A stretch of 36,687 nt of DNA from Desulfacyla sp964522045 (GCA_964522045.1 CAZFSF010000006.1:1-36687); one strand, 5' to 3'; numbered from the stretch's first letter, positions 8,464 to 16,714 are shown. Numbers and translations: made by a program. Notes: a model not told the origin generated them from the sequence alone.

Positions 8464-9909
8464 TCAACCCTTAATCACACCCAAAGGTCTTAATCGGGCG
8501 ACCTTGCGGGCTAGACCAGCCCCATGGACTACGTCAACAACCTGAGATACATCTTTATAGGCCTCTGGCATCTCCTCCTTAAGAGTTCTTTTGCCTCTGG
8601 ATTGAACAAAGATACCTTTATCCTCTAACTCGCGGTGTATTGAACGGCCCTTTGCTTTTTTTACCGCCTTGGTTCTGCTCAGAAGGCGGCCGGCCCCGTG
8701 GCAACAGGACCCAAAACTGTGCTCCATTGCCCCTTCGGCCCCCGCCAGGATGTAGGAGTTAGTGCCCATGTCTCCGGGGATCAAGACGGGTTGGCCAACA
8801 GTGCGATAAACTTCGGGAAGTAGGGCGTGACCAGGCGGCAGGGCCCTGGTAGCTCCCTTTCGATGAACACAGAGCATGACCTGCTCTCCATCTATGAGGT
8901 GTTGCTCTTTCTTGGCGATATTATGACACACATCATAAAGGAGTTTCATCCCTAACTCCTCCGGCCTTATTGAAAGTGTCTTCAAGAGGGTCTCTATGGT
9001 CAAGTGCATCAGGATTTGGCGGTTGGCCCAGGCGTAATTGGCAGCACAAGCCATCCCAGCCAAGTAGCGCCGGGCCAAGTCTGATTGCAAAGGGGCAAAG
9101 GCTAACTGCCTGTCAGGAAGGTGAAACGATTTTTGCCTATTAGCATCAGATTTGATCATCATCTTCAAAAAATCATCGCATATTTGATGACCAAAACCCC
9201 GGGAGCCTGAGTGGATGAAAATAGTGACTTGGCCTTCAAACAGGTTAAAATGGGAGGCTTTTTCCTTGTCATAAATCTGGTCGACAACCTGGATTTCGAG
9301 GAAGTGATTTCCTGATCCAAGGGTTCCTAACTGGTTCTGCCCTCTTTTGATTGCCCGTTCGCTAAGAACTGATGGATCGGCCCCCTCCATGGCGCCACGA
9401 TCTTCTGTTCTTTCCAAATCCTCGGCAGTGCCAAAACCCATTTTGACGGCCCAGGCAGCCCCCTTAACAGCTACCTCGGTTTCTTTTGATTTAGACAGAT
9501 GAACAGTCCCGGTTGACCCTACCCCGCTTGGGATGTTCTTGAACAGGGCCGAAACCATCTCTTTAATAAGGGGTTTGATTTCGTCGGCCCGGAGCACGGT
9601 CGTCATGAGCCTGCATCCGCAGTTAATATCGTAACCAACCCCTCCGGGTGATACGATACCGTTATTGAGATCAAAGGCTGCAACGCCACCTATTGGAAAA
9701 CCATAGCCCCAGTGAATATCAGGCATGGCCAATGAGTGGCCAACGATGCCCGGCAATGTTGCGACGTTTGCGACCTGGGTGAGACTCTGATCATCCTGGA
9801 TAGATTTCATTAGATCTCTGTCTGCAAAAACAAGCCCGGGTACACGCATAGCGCCGGTCTGGGGGATCAACCATCTGTAATCATCCAATTTTTCTAATTT
9901 TATTGTCAT
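8464..9909 (-). CDS. rtcB: RNA-splicing ligase RtcB
   Basis: GTP- and metal-dependent ligase joining RNA 2',3'-cyclic phosphate or 3'-phosphate ends to 5'-OH ends, used in RNA repair. Motifs visible: VSPGGVGYDINCGCR (metal ligands Asp and Cys), LGSGNHFLEIQ, IHSGSRGFGHQ, and SCCHGAGRLLSR carrying the His that is guanylylated in the family. It is 481 aa, the usual size. Start ATG 9909 is chosen because GAGG precedes it at seven bases; a TTG 36 bases upstream overlaps the archease stop. It sits 25 bp behind archease, its activator, presumably in one transcript. No RtcA or RtcR regulator is nearby. Confidence 0.96.
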   Translation of the reverse strand: MTIKLEKLDDYRWLIPQTGAMRVPGLVFADRDLMKSIQDDQSLTQVANVATLPGIVGHSLAMPDIHWGYGFPIGGVAAFDLNNGIVSPGGVGYDINCGCRLMTTVLRADEIKPLIKEMVSALFKNIPSGVGSTGTVHLSKSKETEVAVKGAAWAVKMGFGTAEDLERTEDRGAMEGADPSVLSERAIKRGQNQLGTLGSGNHFLEIQVVDQIYDKEKASHFNLFEGQVTIFIHSGSRGFGHQICDDFLKMMIKSDANRQKSFHLPDRQLAFAPLQSDLARRYLAGMACAANYAWANRQILMHLTIETLLKTLSIRPEELGMKLLYDVCHNIAKKEQHLIDGEQVMLCVHRKGATRALPPGHALLPEVYRTVGQPVLIPGDMGTNSYILAGAEGAMEHSFGSCCHGAGRLLSRTKAVKKAKGRSIHRELEDKGIFVQSRGKRTLKEEMPEAYKDVSQVVDVVHGAGLARKVARLRPLGVIKG

Positions 9910-9934
9910 GACGGGATCCTCAATGCTTGAGTTA

Positions 9935-10363
9935 CTATAAGTCAAAAATTATCGTTGCCTTCCAGCGACCGTTTTCGGAGACAACCTCGATCCGATGATA
10001 TGTTACTGCCTTGATTTCGGCTGAGACTTCGTGCTGTTTTGGGTTGAAGGGGACGGTTTGCAGGGTCGCATTAATATGGGATTGCGTGATGGAACAAATT
10101 TCGATGCAGGTTACAACCTTGCCTTCACCCTGGAAAAGATAAAGGATTTCTCCCAACCAGCGTACCATAAGATCGGCGTAGTCTTCTCCGCTGACCGAAA
10201 GTTGAAGTAAGCTGGTTTTTCCGGACGGACGCTCTTCGATCATTATCCGCATCATCGAATGAGCAGCCTTCTCAAATAGATCTTTCGGATCTAAGCCGGT
10301 CACCGTGATGCCCAGATCAGCTGTATGATCCAGAAAAGTGAAGGTGGCGCTATGTGAATCCAT
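9935..10363 (-). CDS. Archease, activator of RtcB
   Basis: Small cytoplasmic protein that promotes guanylylation and turnover of RtcB. The N-terminal FTFLDHTADLGI is the archease signature (the Asp of DHTAD is a conserved metal ligand) and the chain ends WKATIIFDL with a terminal-region Asp, as usual. At 142 aa it is of normal length. It is the first gene of the archease-rtcB pair. The ATG at 10363 has no Shine-Dalgarno sequence and lies where transcription should begin from the promoter at 10370-10398, so the message may be leaderless. A later start would remove the signature motif. Confidence 0.93.
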   Translation of the reverse strand: MDSHSATFTFLDHTADLGITVTGLDPKDLFEKAAHSMMRIMIEERPSGKTSLLQLSVSGEDYADLMVRWLGEILYLFQGEGKVVTCIEICSITQSHINATLQTVPFNPKQHEVSAEIKAVTYHRIEVVSENGRWKATIIFDL

Positions 10364-10369
10364 AAAAAA

Positions 10370-10398
10370 ACAATAGTTTTAAAGGACTGAATTGTCAA
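10370..10398 (-). promoter_or_regulatory. Sigma-70-type promoter for archease-rtcB
   Basis: On the minus strand a perfect -35 TTGACA (10398-10393), a 17-base spacer, and -10 TATTGT (10375-10370). The predicted start is about 7 bases further on, at about 10363, which is the first base of the archease ATG. Confidence 0.65.
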
Positions 10399-10424
10399 AA
10401 CTTTGTTTAGGAGGAAAAGAAACT

Positions 10425-10703
10425 ATGAATTGTGCCTTTTGTGGGAACAAGCTTACAATTGGAAAAAAGGTGATGAGAAATGATGAATGCCCTCACTGCT
10501 CGAGAGATCTCAGATGCTGCAGGCAATGCAAGTTCTACGATCTTCATGCCTATAATGATTGCAAGGAGGTTATGGCGGAAAGGGTTGTAGATAAGGAGCG
10601 CTCCAATTATTGCGAGTATTTTGTCCTGCGAGGTTCATCGCTGGGAAAACCCAGCAAAGAACAGGACGCAAAACAAGCTCTTGAAGCCCTCTTTAAGAAA
10701 TAA
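10425..10703 (+). CDS. Small Cys-rich protein with two putative zinc sites
   Basis: 92 aa with Cys at 3, 6, 22 and 25 (two CxxC pairs forming a probable zinc ribbon), then C31, C32, C35, C46 and C63. The second half, CRQCKFYDLHAYNDC...VDKERSNYCEYF, has the pattern of a conserved uncharacterised family with C-x2-C-x10-C-x16-C spacing. Start ATG 10425 follows a textbook AGGAGG; an upstream TTG (10392) would overlap that site. It is transcribed divergently from archease-rtcB across about 60 bp, so regulation may be shared. Function unknown; metal binding is inferred from Cys spacing. Confidence 0.85.
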   Translation: MNCAFCGNKLTIGKKVMRNDECPHCSRDLRCCRQCKFYDLHAYNDCKEVMAERVVDKERSNYCEYFVLRGSSLGKPSKEQDAKQALEALFKK

Positions 10704-10733
10704 TCATACCCACGGGAATCCTTCCTTTCTATC

Positions 10734-12008
10734 CTAATAGGCGATAGCCTTTTTTATACAATTGATCACGGCCTTAATATTAGAATTGGGCCCGTTTAAA
10801 AAAACAACAAAGTAATGTGGCCCCTGGAGATATCCCCCTATATATCCGACTTCAGTCCTGATTCCCTTGAGAGACCCGGTCTTATAAAGCACGTTATCTT
10901 TTCTCTTGAGGAGATGTCTGTAAGGCCTAAACTCTTTCAGTATGGTGAGCATGTCAAGGGCGGAAATACGGTTTTGCCTCGAGATCCCGGATCCCTCGAC
11001 AATTTTGATGTTTTGTAACAGGAGTTCGTTCTTTGCGTAGTCAGTGACGGCTCTGACACCCTTGGCCAAGGACCCCGGTGGTCCGCAAACTGAGGCGCCT
11101 AAGGCAATAAAAACCTGATTGGCCATGAAATTGCTTGATGATTTCAGCATCTTTTGAACGACTGTTTCTAATGTAAAGATGGATTCGTAGGTATAAATCA
11201 ACGTGTCGTCGGGTCCAACAGGGCCAAAACGGATATTGCCCTGGCTTTTTACCCCCCCTTTTTTTAGAAAGTGCAAGAGGAGTTCTCCTGTATAGCGGGC
11301 CGCATCCTGAGAATTATGCAAAAAGGTGTGACGCCCTCTCTTAAGCCCCAGGGATCGAATTCGATCCCTGGCAAAGGGGATCATTGGCGTTTGTCTCTCA
11401 GAGGAGATGATCCTCCCTTTTCTATCTCGCTGAAAAACCACCGTGTTGAAATTTGTGCAGAGTGCGCCTACAGGCGCATCGTAGGGGTTAGTTGAATTCC
11501 CGCACCCGGGAATTTTTATGTGGGAGGAAAAATAGGTATTATCCAATATGAGATCTTGAAAGCGCAGGATTTTTTTTGAGAGATAACCTGCTAATTCCTG
11601 CAAGGCTTCAGAAGTCAAAAGGGGATCGCCATATCCCTTTACCATGAGGTTTTGAAAGGGATCCGTATAAAACTCTGTCCGGAATCTGTAAGATGGGTTG
11701 AAGTGATTGAGCGCTGTTAGGGCAGTTAATACCTTTAGTGTTGAGGCCGGTATACGTCTTTTTGCTTCGTTTTTATTATATAGGATACTGCCGTCGGGTC
11801 CGGCCACCAAAAAAGCATCTTTAGATGTAATGTTGATCAGACAGGGAAGGTTCTGTCCTGCATAAAAAATAGATGGCTGCAACATAAAGAACCCGGAGAG
11901 TATGGTCGCAAGCCATATAATCCATACTGCTTTTCTGCTAATCCTGGCGGACGGGTCGGTGGTGGAAATGGGACGAAGATTCGATGAGAGGTCGAAAATA
12001 GAAGTCAT
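10734..12008 (-). CDS. dacB: D-alanyl-D-alanine carboxypeptidase/endopeptidase, PBP4 type (peptidase S13)
   Basis: Periplasmic penicillin-binding protein that trims or cleaves peptide side chains of peptidoglycan. Catalytic triad motifs are all present: S89-T-L-K92 (SxxK), S291-S-N293 (SxN) and K376-T-G. Residues about 27-50 form a hydrophobic signal or anchor segment (AVWIIWLATILSGFFML) after a 26-residue polar N-terminus. 424 aa, slightly short for PBP4, so the inserted domains are reduced. Its ATG overlaps the stop of the lytic transglycosylase gene by ATGA, indicating translational coupling. It is the last gene of the minus-strand dapB-to-dacB run. Confidence 0.93.
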   Translation of the reverse strand: MTSIFDLSSNLRPISTTDPSARISRKAVWIIWLATILSGFFMLQPSIFYAGQNLPCLINITSKDAFLVAGPDGSILYNKNEAKRRIPASTLKVLTALTALNHFNPSYRFRTEFYTDPFQNLMVKGYGDPLLTSEALQELAGYLSKKILRFQDLILDNTYFSSHIKIPGCGNSTNPYDAPVGALCTNFNTVVFQRDRKGRIISSERQTPMIPFARDRIRSLGLKRGRHTFLHNSQDAARYTGELLLHFLKKGGVKSQGNIRFGPVGPDDTLIYTYESIFTLETVVQKMLKSSSNFMANQVFIALGASVCGPPGSLAKGVRAVTDYAKNELLLQNIKIVEGSGISRQNRISALDMLTILKEFRPYRHLLKRKDNVLYKTGSLKGIRTEVGYIGGYLQGPHYFVVFLNGPNSNIKAVINCIKKAIAY

Positions 12009-12589
12009 TTGGCCTTGGAATTATATGTTTCATAATAATCCATCACCCTTTTTACAAAGGCTTTGGTCTCTGGAAAAGGGGGCACCCCTTTATATGACTC
12101 CACCGCCTCCGGACCAGCGTTGTAGGCAGCTAAGGCCAAGATTTTGTCGTTCTCGAAACGCTTCAACAGGAGACTGAAGTACCGGGCGCCACCGAAGATA
12201 TTTTCTTCCGGATCAAAGGGATCCTCAACAGCCATATCATCCGCTGTCCCGGGCATCAACTGCATTAAACCCTGGGCTCCCTTGCTGGAAGTCGCCTTGT
12301 GATCAAAGCCTGATTCAGCCTTTATTATCGCTCTTATAAAGTGTGCATCAATTCCGAACCTTTTGGATGCCTGGTTGATAATGCCACTATACTCCTTAAT
12401 ATATTCTGCCGGTGTCTTCCGGGCGCCCTTGATATATATAGTGTATCGCCTGTCTGTTTTTACATTGGTAAAATGCCATACCCCGTTTTTATCCACATAG
12501 CGATAGACATCCGCCCACGCGGTGATGCTCATAAATAGCGAGAGAACCAGGATCAATACGGCTCCCCAGGATATCCTCGAAAAGATCAT
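12005..12589 (-). CDS. Lytic transglycosylase, DUF4124 plus SLT domain
   Basis: Cleaves the MurNAc-GlcNAc bond of peptidoglycan with anhydro-sugar formation. A signal peptide (about residues 5-27, GAVLILVLSLFMSITAWA) is followed by a DUF4124-like segment ADVYRYVDKNGVWHFTN and an SLT domain with IIKAESGFDHKATSSKGAQG, LMQLMPGTA and ALAAYNAGPEAV. The catalytic Glu is in KAESGF (about residue 92). Start ATG 12589 has AGG at six bases; a TTG at 12595 overlaps the transaldolase stop. It is coupled downstream to dacB by an ATGA overlap, so both wall hydrolases should be made together. Confidence 0.93.
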   Translation of the reverse strand: MIFSRISWGAVLILVLSLFMSITAWADVYRYVDKNGVWHFTNVKTDRRYTIYIKGARKTPAEYIKEYSGIINQASKRFGIDAHFIRAIIKAESGFDHKATSSKGAQGLMQLMPGTADDMAVEDPFDPEENIFGGARYFSLLLKRFENDKILALAAYNAGPEAVESYKGVPPFPETKAFVKRVMDYYETYNSKAK

Positions 12590-12591
12590 CT

Positions 12592-13233
12592 TCAACCTAA
12601 CTTCTTCCAGTCTGCAAGGAACTTCTCCAGACCAATGTCCGTCAACGGATGCCGGATCAACTGCTGGATGACCTTGAACGGGATAGTGGCAATATCTGCG
12701 CCCATGAGGGCCGCATCCAGAACATGGATGGGATTTCGGATGCTTGCAACAATCACCTCTGTGTCAAAGGCATAATTCTCATAGATAGTAATGATCTGTT
12801 CAACCAGATCCATTCCAACGTGACTTATATCGTCCAATCTGCCCACAAACGGGCTGATATATGCCGCCCCGGCCTTAGCGGCCATCAATGCCTGGACAGC
12901 TGAAAAACAAAGGGTTACATTGGTCTTGATCCCTTCCTGAGCCAAGGACCTGACCGCCTTTAGCCCCTCTTCTACCAAGGGTATTTTTATCACCATGTTA
13001 TCGGCCATCCCGGCCAGATCCCTGGCCTCCTTCACCATCCCCTCTGCATCGAGGCTCACCACCTCTGCGTTTACCGGGCCGTCAACAATGTCTGCTATGT
13101 CTCTTATGAGCCCCTTAAACTCTCTCCCCTCTTTAGCCACAAGGCTCGGATTGGTGGTAACACCATCCACCATGCCCAATTCCTTTGCCCGTTTGATCTC
13201 TTCCACATTTGCTGTGTCAATGAAAAATTTCAT
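12592..13233 (-). CDS. tal: Transaldolase / fructose-6-phosphate aldolase, short TalC-type
   Basis: Class I aldolase of the non-oxidative pentose phosphate pathway. The short single-domain form is recognised by MKFFIDTANVEEIK, VDGVTTNPSLVAKEG, MVIKIPLVEEGLKA with Schiff-base Lys about K83, and YISPFVGRLDD. At 213 aa it has the exact size of the FSA/TalC group. Start ATG 13233 follows GGAGGG by five bases; a longer frame upstream is repeat-derived sequence. Whether it acts as transaldolase or F6P aldolase cannot be settled by eye. It lies inside a run dominated by wall and lysine-pathway genes. Confidence 0.95.
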   Translation of the reverse strand: MKFFIDTANVEEIKRAKELGMVDGVTTNPSLVAKEGREFKGLIRDIADIVDGPVNAEVVSLDAEGMVKEARDLAGMADNMVIKIPLVEEGLKAVRSLAQEGIKTNVTLCFSAVQALMAAKAGAAYISPFVGRLDDISHVGMDLVEQIITIYENYAFDTEVIVASIRNPIHVLDAALMGADIATIPFKVIQQLIRHPLTDIGLEKFLADWKKLG

Positions 13234-13342
13234 ATAACCCTCCGTTCTGATTTTGGATTGCGGATTGCGGATTTGGTCCAGCACCCATCTCACCAAGAAA
13301 GACCTTGTTCCGCGTCAATATTCAATATTCAATCTTAAATTC
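13234..13342. repeat. Intergenic tandem-like repeats
   Basis: Two short iterations: GGATTGCGGATTGCGGATTT (about 13254-13274) and TATTCAATATTCAATC (about 13318-13334). They separate the small Cys/TM gene from tal within the minus-strand run. No function seen. Confidence 0.5.
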
Positions 13343-13597
13343 CTACCGTTGCGCCCTCATCTCCTTTTCAAACTTCTCAGCACACTCCTTGCTGCAGAAA
13401 AAGAATTCCTTGCCGCCCACGACCTTTCTCTGAGCGCTCCTCCGCGGAATATATGTCATACATGAAGGGTCCTGAACCATCTCGTCAACAGGCCCGTCAC
13501 CTGCGCCCTGTTCCGTTTCTTGATCGATAGGTATATATTTCCGCACCACACGATATAGGAGAAATGCAAGAAAAATGAGGATCAAAAGCTTTATCAT
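13343..13597 (-). CDS. Small membrane-anchored protein with TRASH/YHS-like Cys motif
   Basis: 84 aa. Residues 2-19 are a membrane helix (IKLLILIFLAFLLYRVVR), followed by an acidic linker and a C-terminal domain with QDPSCMTYIPRRSA and FFFCSKECAEKF. The Cys-x(n)-C-x3-C pattern is that of TRASH/YHS-like metal-binding domains in the PP0621-type small proteins. The ATG directly follows the folK stop codon, and GGGAGGGG within the end of folK serves as ribosome site, so the two are translationally coupled. Function unknown; metal binding is inferred. Confidence 0.85.
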   Translation of the reverse strand: MIKLLILIFLAFLLYRVVRKYIPIDQETEQGAGDGPVDEMVQDPSCMTYIPRRSAQRKVVGGKEFFFCSKECAEKFEKEMRAQR

Positions 13598-14092
13598 CTA
13601 TCCCCTCCCTATAGGCATAAGATCCTGCCCTTCCTCAGCAAGCTCATCAAAGAGCGCAGACATGGTCCTGCGAAGAATAGGATGAACCAAATCAGGATCC
13701 AATTGAACCATCGGCATAAGGACAAACCTCCTTATATGCATAAGCGGGTGAGGGATAGTCAAGTTCTTTTCATCAATCACATGATGTCCATAGAGAAGAA
13801 TATCAAGGTCAATAATACGCGATTCCCATCTCTTTTTTCTCACTCTTCCCATACCGGTTTCGATAGAGAGAAGGGATCTTAGCAAATCTTGTGCAGAAAG
13901 CCCTGTTTCAACGCGAATCACACCGTTCACGTACCAGTCCTGGTATGCCACACCCACCGGTTCGGTCCGGTAAAAGCGGGATTGCGTCTTTACCGTGCAA
14001 TGTTCTATATTATCAATTAGATCAATTGCTTTACAGCAATTTTGTAATTTATCCCCAAGATTAGAGCCAACCCCGATGTAAGCTGTGTTCAT
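13598..14092 (-). CDS. folK: 2-amino-4-hydroxy-6-hydroxymethyldihydropteridine pyrophosphokinase
   Basis: Transfers pyrophosphate from ATP to hydroxymethyl-dihydropterin in folate synthesis. The family motifs are visible: AYIGVGSNLGDK at the start, RFYRTEPVGVAYQDWYVNGV, the ATP-binding RWESRIIDLDILLYG, and IPHPLMHIRRFVLMPM. Length 164 aa is standard. Start ATG 14092 is chosen since the protein then begins MNTAYIGVGSN; the longer frame to 14185 runs into repeat-like DNA. It is a plausible supplier for the tetrahydrofolate pathway seen at metV-metF, though encoded in a different transcription unit with dapL and dapB. Confidence 0.95.
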   Translation of the reverse strand: MNTAYIGVGSNLGDKLQNCCKAIDLIDNIEHCTVKTQSRFYRTEPVGVAYQDWYVNGVIRVETGLSAQDLLRSLLSIETGMGRVRKKRWESRIIDLDILLYGHHVIDEKNLTIPHPLMHIRRFVLMPMVQLDPDLVHPILRRTMSALFDELAEEGQDLMPIGRG

Positions 14093-14135
14093 ACTGCCTA
14101 CTCTTGTTTTATCCCCGCTAAAGAAGGGATTTCTC

Positions 14136-14165
14136 TCCGAGGCGTAGGCTCTACGAGCCGGAGGC
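14136..14165. repeat. GGCGTAGGC...GCCGGAGGC modular repeat
   Basis: A 30-bp segment resembling, in reverse complement, 34899-34928 inside repeat copy C. It lies between dapL and folK together with a CATCCAGTATCC unit (about 14184). It is partly self-complementary. Confidence 0.5.
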
Positions 14166-14206
14166 CGCTTTGCTACAACAAGCATCCAGTATCCGGCATC
14201 GTTTCG

Positions 14207-15370
14207 CTATAATTCCAGCTCCTTCAGCCTCTCCAATGCCTCACCGAGCCTTTCCCTGTTCTGTGTCAGTGCTATACGGAAATAGCCTTCTCCCGGTTCT
14301 CCAAAGCCATTGCCGGGAGTTACTACTAAGCCTGCATCCTCTAAGAGCCTTGTCGTAATTTGGGTTGAAGTGTAACCTTCAGGGACCTTCACCCATAGAT
14401 AAAAGGTTGCTTTAGGTGTATCCACCTCAAAACCTGAATCCCTGAGGCCCCTAACCATTACGTCCCTTCGTCTCTCATAAACCTGAATCATCTCCCTGAC
14501 ACAGGACTGGTCACCCTGAATTGCCTCAATACCGGCCCTCTGAACCGCCTGAAAAACACCGGAGTCAATATTGCTCTTCACAGCCCCAAGGCCCTCTATC
14601 CCACTTGCGTTTCCCACTGCAAACCCGATCCGCCATCCGGTCATGTTATATGTCTTTGACAGAGAATGAAACTCCATTCCCACTTCTTTAGCTCCCTCGG
14701 CCTCTAAAAAACTGGGAGGACGATAACCATCGAACGCCATCTCAGTGTAGGCTGCGTCGTGACAGACCAGGATATTATGTCTGGTCGCAAATTCCACTAC
14801 CTGTTCAAAAAATTTGAGGTCAGCGACCGCAGCAGTAGGATTATTCGGATAGTTGATGAATATGACCCTGGCTCTCGCAGCCACCTCATCAGGGATCTCC
14901 TTTAAAACAGGCAGGAAATTGTTTTCGCTCACCAGCGGCATGAAAAAAGACTCCCCGCCTGCAAAAAGCGTGGCGATATGATACACCGGATATGCCGGTG
15001 AGGGTACCAGTGCCACATCTCCAGGATTAATAAAGGCTAAGGGGAGATGCGCGATCCCCTCCTTACTCCCGATCAGGGACACCACCTCTGTACCCGGATC
15101 AAGATCGACACCAAACCTCTCATGGTACCACCCGGCAACGACCTCCTTGAAATCGTTCATGCCCGAATATGATGGGTACCTGTGGTTTGCAGGTTCATCT
15201 ACGGCCCTTTTCATCTCCTCAATGATATGCTGGGGAGTGGACAGGTCAGGATCACCCACGCCGAGATCAATGATATCAACACCCTTAGCCATAACCTCGG
15301 CCTTTTTTCGATCAATCTCCTTAAAAAGATAGGGTGGAAGCTGTTTCAGTCGTTCTGCATAGTCAAACAA
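14207..15370 (-). CDS. dapL: LL-diaminopimelate aminotransferase (class I/II PLP aminotransferase)
   Basis: Converts tetrahydrodipicolinate and glutamate to LL-diaminopimelate in one step, bypassing the acylated pathways. Seen: AERLKQLPPYLFKEIDRKKAE, typical of DapL N-termini, IIDLGVGDPDLSTP, NYPNNPTAA, and the PLP-lysine motif HSLSKTYNMTGWRIGF (K239 by this start). 387 aa. A TTG start at 15370 with AAAGGA upstream puts the N-terminus where the family begins; a TTG at 15400 is also open. Neighbouring dapB, which makes its substrate, supports this over a generic aminotransferase. No DapD, DapC or DapE is present here. Confidence 0.9.
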   Translation of the reverse strand: MFDYAERLKQLPPYLFKEIDRKKAEVMAKGVDIIDLGVGDPDLSTPQHIIEEMKRAVDEPANHRYPSYSGMNDFKEVVAGWYHERFGVDLDPGTEVVSLIGSKEGIAHLPLAFINPGDVALVPSPAYPVYHIATLFAGGESFFMPLVSENNFLPVLKEIPDEVAARARVIFINYPNNPTAAVADLKFFEQVVEFATRHNILVCHDAAYTEMAFDGYRPPSFLEAEGAKEVGMEFHSLSKTYNMTGWRIGFAVGNASGIEGLGAVKSNIDSGVFQAVQRAGIEAIQGDQSCVREMIQVYERRRDVMVRGLRDSGFEVDTPKATFYLWVKVPEGYTSTQITTRLLEDAGLVVTPGNGFGEPGEGYFRIALTQNRERLGEALERLKELEL

Positions 15371-15403
15371 TTTTATTTTATCCTTTCTGACGTACCGCAA
15401 CTT

Positions 15404-15440
15404 TAGGCATTTTAGCTCACTTTAGCCATTTTAGGCACTT
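15404..15440. repeat. Short TTTAGGCATTTTAGC intergenic repeat
   Basis: Reiterated CTTTAG/CATTTTAG units fill the gap between dapB and dapL. The segment complementary to GAGCTAAAATGCCTAAAG recurs at about 23825-23842 behind the GltS gene, and a related one at about 6116-6136. It appears to be a dispersed short repeat of this genome. Confidence 0.6.
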
Positions 15441-15443
15441 TCC

Positions 15444-16250
15444 TTACTTTAGCCCTAAAACATCCTGCATGTCGTACAGACCTTCCGGCTGCTTTGTCAC
15501 CCACAGGGCAGCCCGCACTGCCCCCCTGGCAAAGTTGTCGCGATTATGGGCCCTGTGTATCAATTCAAGCCTCTCACCTATTCCTCCGAACATCACCGTA
15601 TGCTCACCCGTAATATCGCCTGCCCGCCATGTCTGAATGCCGATCTCATCATCGGTCCTTTCACCGATCATCCCTTTTCGCTCGTATACGCCAACCTTTT
15701 CCAGGTCCCTATCCGAGGCATCAGCCAATATCCGGGCCAGGCGCATAGCCGTCCCGCTCGGGGCATCTTTCTTGAGACGATGGTGCACTTCCAAAATTTC
15801 CATATCATAATCATTCCCCAAGATCCGCGCCATCTCCCCGGCAATCTTAAACATAACATTGACGCCAACACTCATATTAGGGGCCAGAACACACCTGATC
15901 TTCTCGGCAAGAGTTTCAACCTCATCCAACATCTCACCTTTAATCCCGGTGGTGCCAATCACCATTGCCGTTTTTCCCTGTGAAGCAACGGCCCTGACAT
16001 TTTTTAATGTGGCCTCAGGCGCACTGAAATCGATTAAGGCATCTCCCCTGTCGATTACCTCTTCCAGAGTACCGGCTATCTTCACTCCCAAATCTCCCAC
16101 ACCGGCCACAAGACCCGCGTCTTTGCCGACGCTCGAGTGCCCGGGGAGTTCAAATGCGCCTGCCAGTGCTGTTTCCGGGTTTTGATAAATCATGTTAATG
16201 ATCCGTTGCCCCATCCGTCCGGCAGCGCCGGCAACAATAGCATTAATCAT
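15444..16250 (-). CDS. dapB: 4-hydroxy-tetrahydrodipicolinate reductase
   Basis: NAD(P)H reduction of hydroxy-tetrahydrodipicolinate in lysine and diaminopimelate synthesis. Shows the Rossmann motif AIVAGAAGRMGQRI at the N-terminus, IDFSAPEATL, GTTGI, the catalytic segment EVHHRLKKDAPSGTAM (His-His and Lys) and a GERLELIHRAHNRDNFA end. 268 aa, normal size. It is first in the minus-strand run and is followed by dapL after a repeat-filled gap. A GGGGGTG stands six bases before the ATG. Confidence 0.97.
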   Translation of the reverse strand: MINAIVAGAAGRMGQRIINMIYQNPETALAGAFELPGHSSVGKDAGLVAGVGDLGVKIAGTLEEVIDRGDALIDFSAPEATLKNVRAVASQGKTAMVIGTTGIKGEMLDEVETLAEKIRCVLAPNMSVGVNVMFKIAGEMARILGNDYDMEILEVHHRLKKDAPSGTAMRLARILADASDRDLEKVGVYERKGMIGERTDDEIGIQTWRAGDITGEHTVMFGGIGERLELIHRAHNRDNFARGAVRAALWVTKQPEGLYDMQDVLGLK

Positions 16251-16582
16251 AACTGCACCCCCATATCAAGAGATCAGCGCCAAATAACTATCCTTACACC
16301 CTGTTGAGGCAAGGCCTGCCAAGAGAGGCAGTATCGTGACAGCATCTCAAGATCGTTCAGACCATGCCTTCTATACTTTTGTACCCGAGTTTTGTAGGTT
16401 TTTCAACCAAATTTAGAAAGATTTCAGGATTGACTTTCGGAAATAGGCTGTGTAAAGGATATCAGGCAACATTTCTGAACCTATTTTTTTCTTTCAACCC
16501 TCTGGCCCAGACCAATCAGAATAGTTTACATTGAAGGGGGAAAATCCGCTCTGCATGGAACAGGGAAGAGATACCCGTCTTG
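16251..16582. other. Gene-free region between divergent dapB and the CheD-HDOD gene
   Basis: No convincing gene. The minus-strand promoter of dapB should lie here. A weak plus-strand promoter-like pair is TTGACT (16430-16435), 17 bases, TAAAGG (16453-16458). Confidence 0.4.
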
Positions 16583-16699
16583 ATGGACCCCGACTGTAAG
16601 GCAGGGATCGAGATAGAATCCCATATCATTGTCGATGCCATCATGGCCATTGCCGGCAGTCCCTGTGAAGGGATTTTGAATTTTCACGTTGAGTCATAG
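16583..16699 (+). CDS. Possible small ORF (38 aa) or remnant upstream of the CheD-HDOD gene
   Basis: ATG GAC CCC...TAG encodes a short chain containing CKAGIEIESHIIVDAIMAIAG and ending LNFHVES. The reading is protein-like (amphipathic) and the frame stays open upstream of the ATG, so it may be the 3' remnant of a longer gene instead of a complete one. Its stop overlaps the GGAG before the next gene, suggesting co-transcription. It vaguely resembles a CheC/CheX-type helix, but I cannot assign it. Confidence 0.3.
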   Translation: MDPDCKAGIEIESHIIVDAIMAIAGSPCEGILNFHVES

Positions 16700-16714
16700 G
16701 AGAATAGCTCGCAA

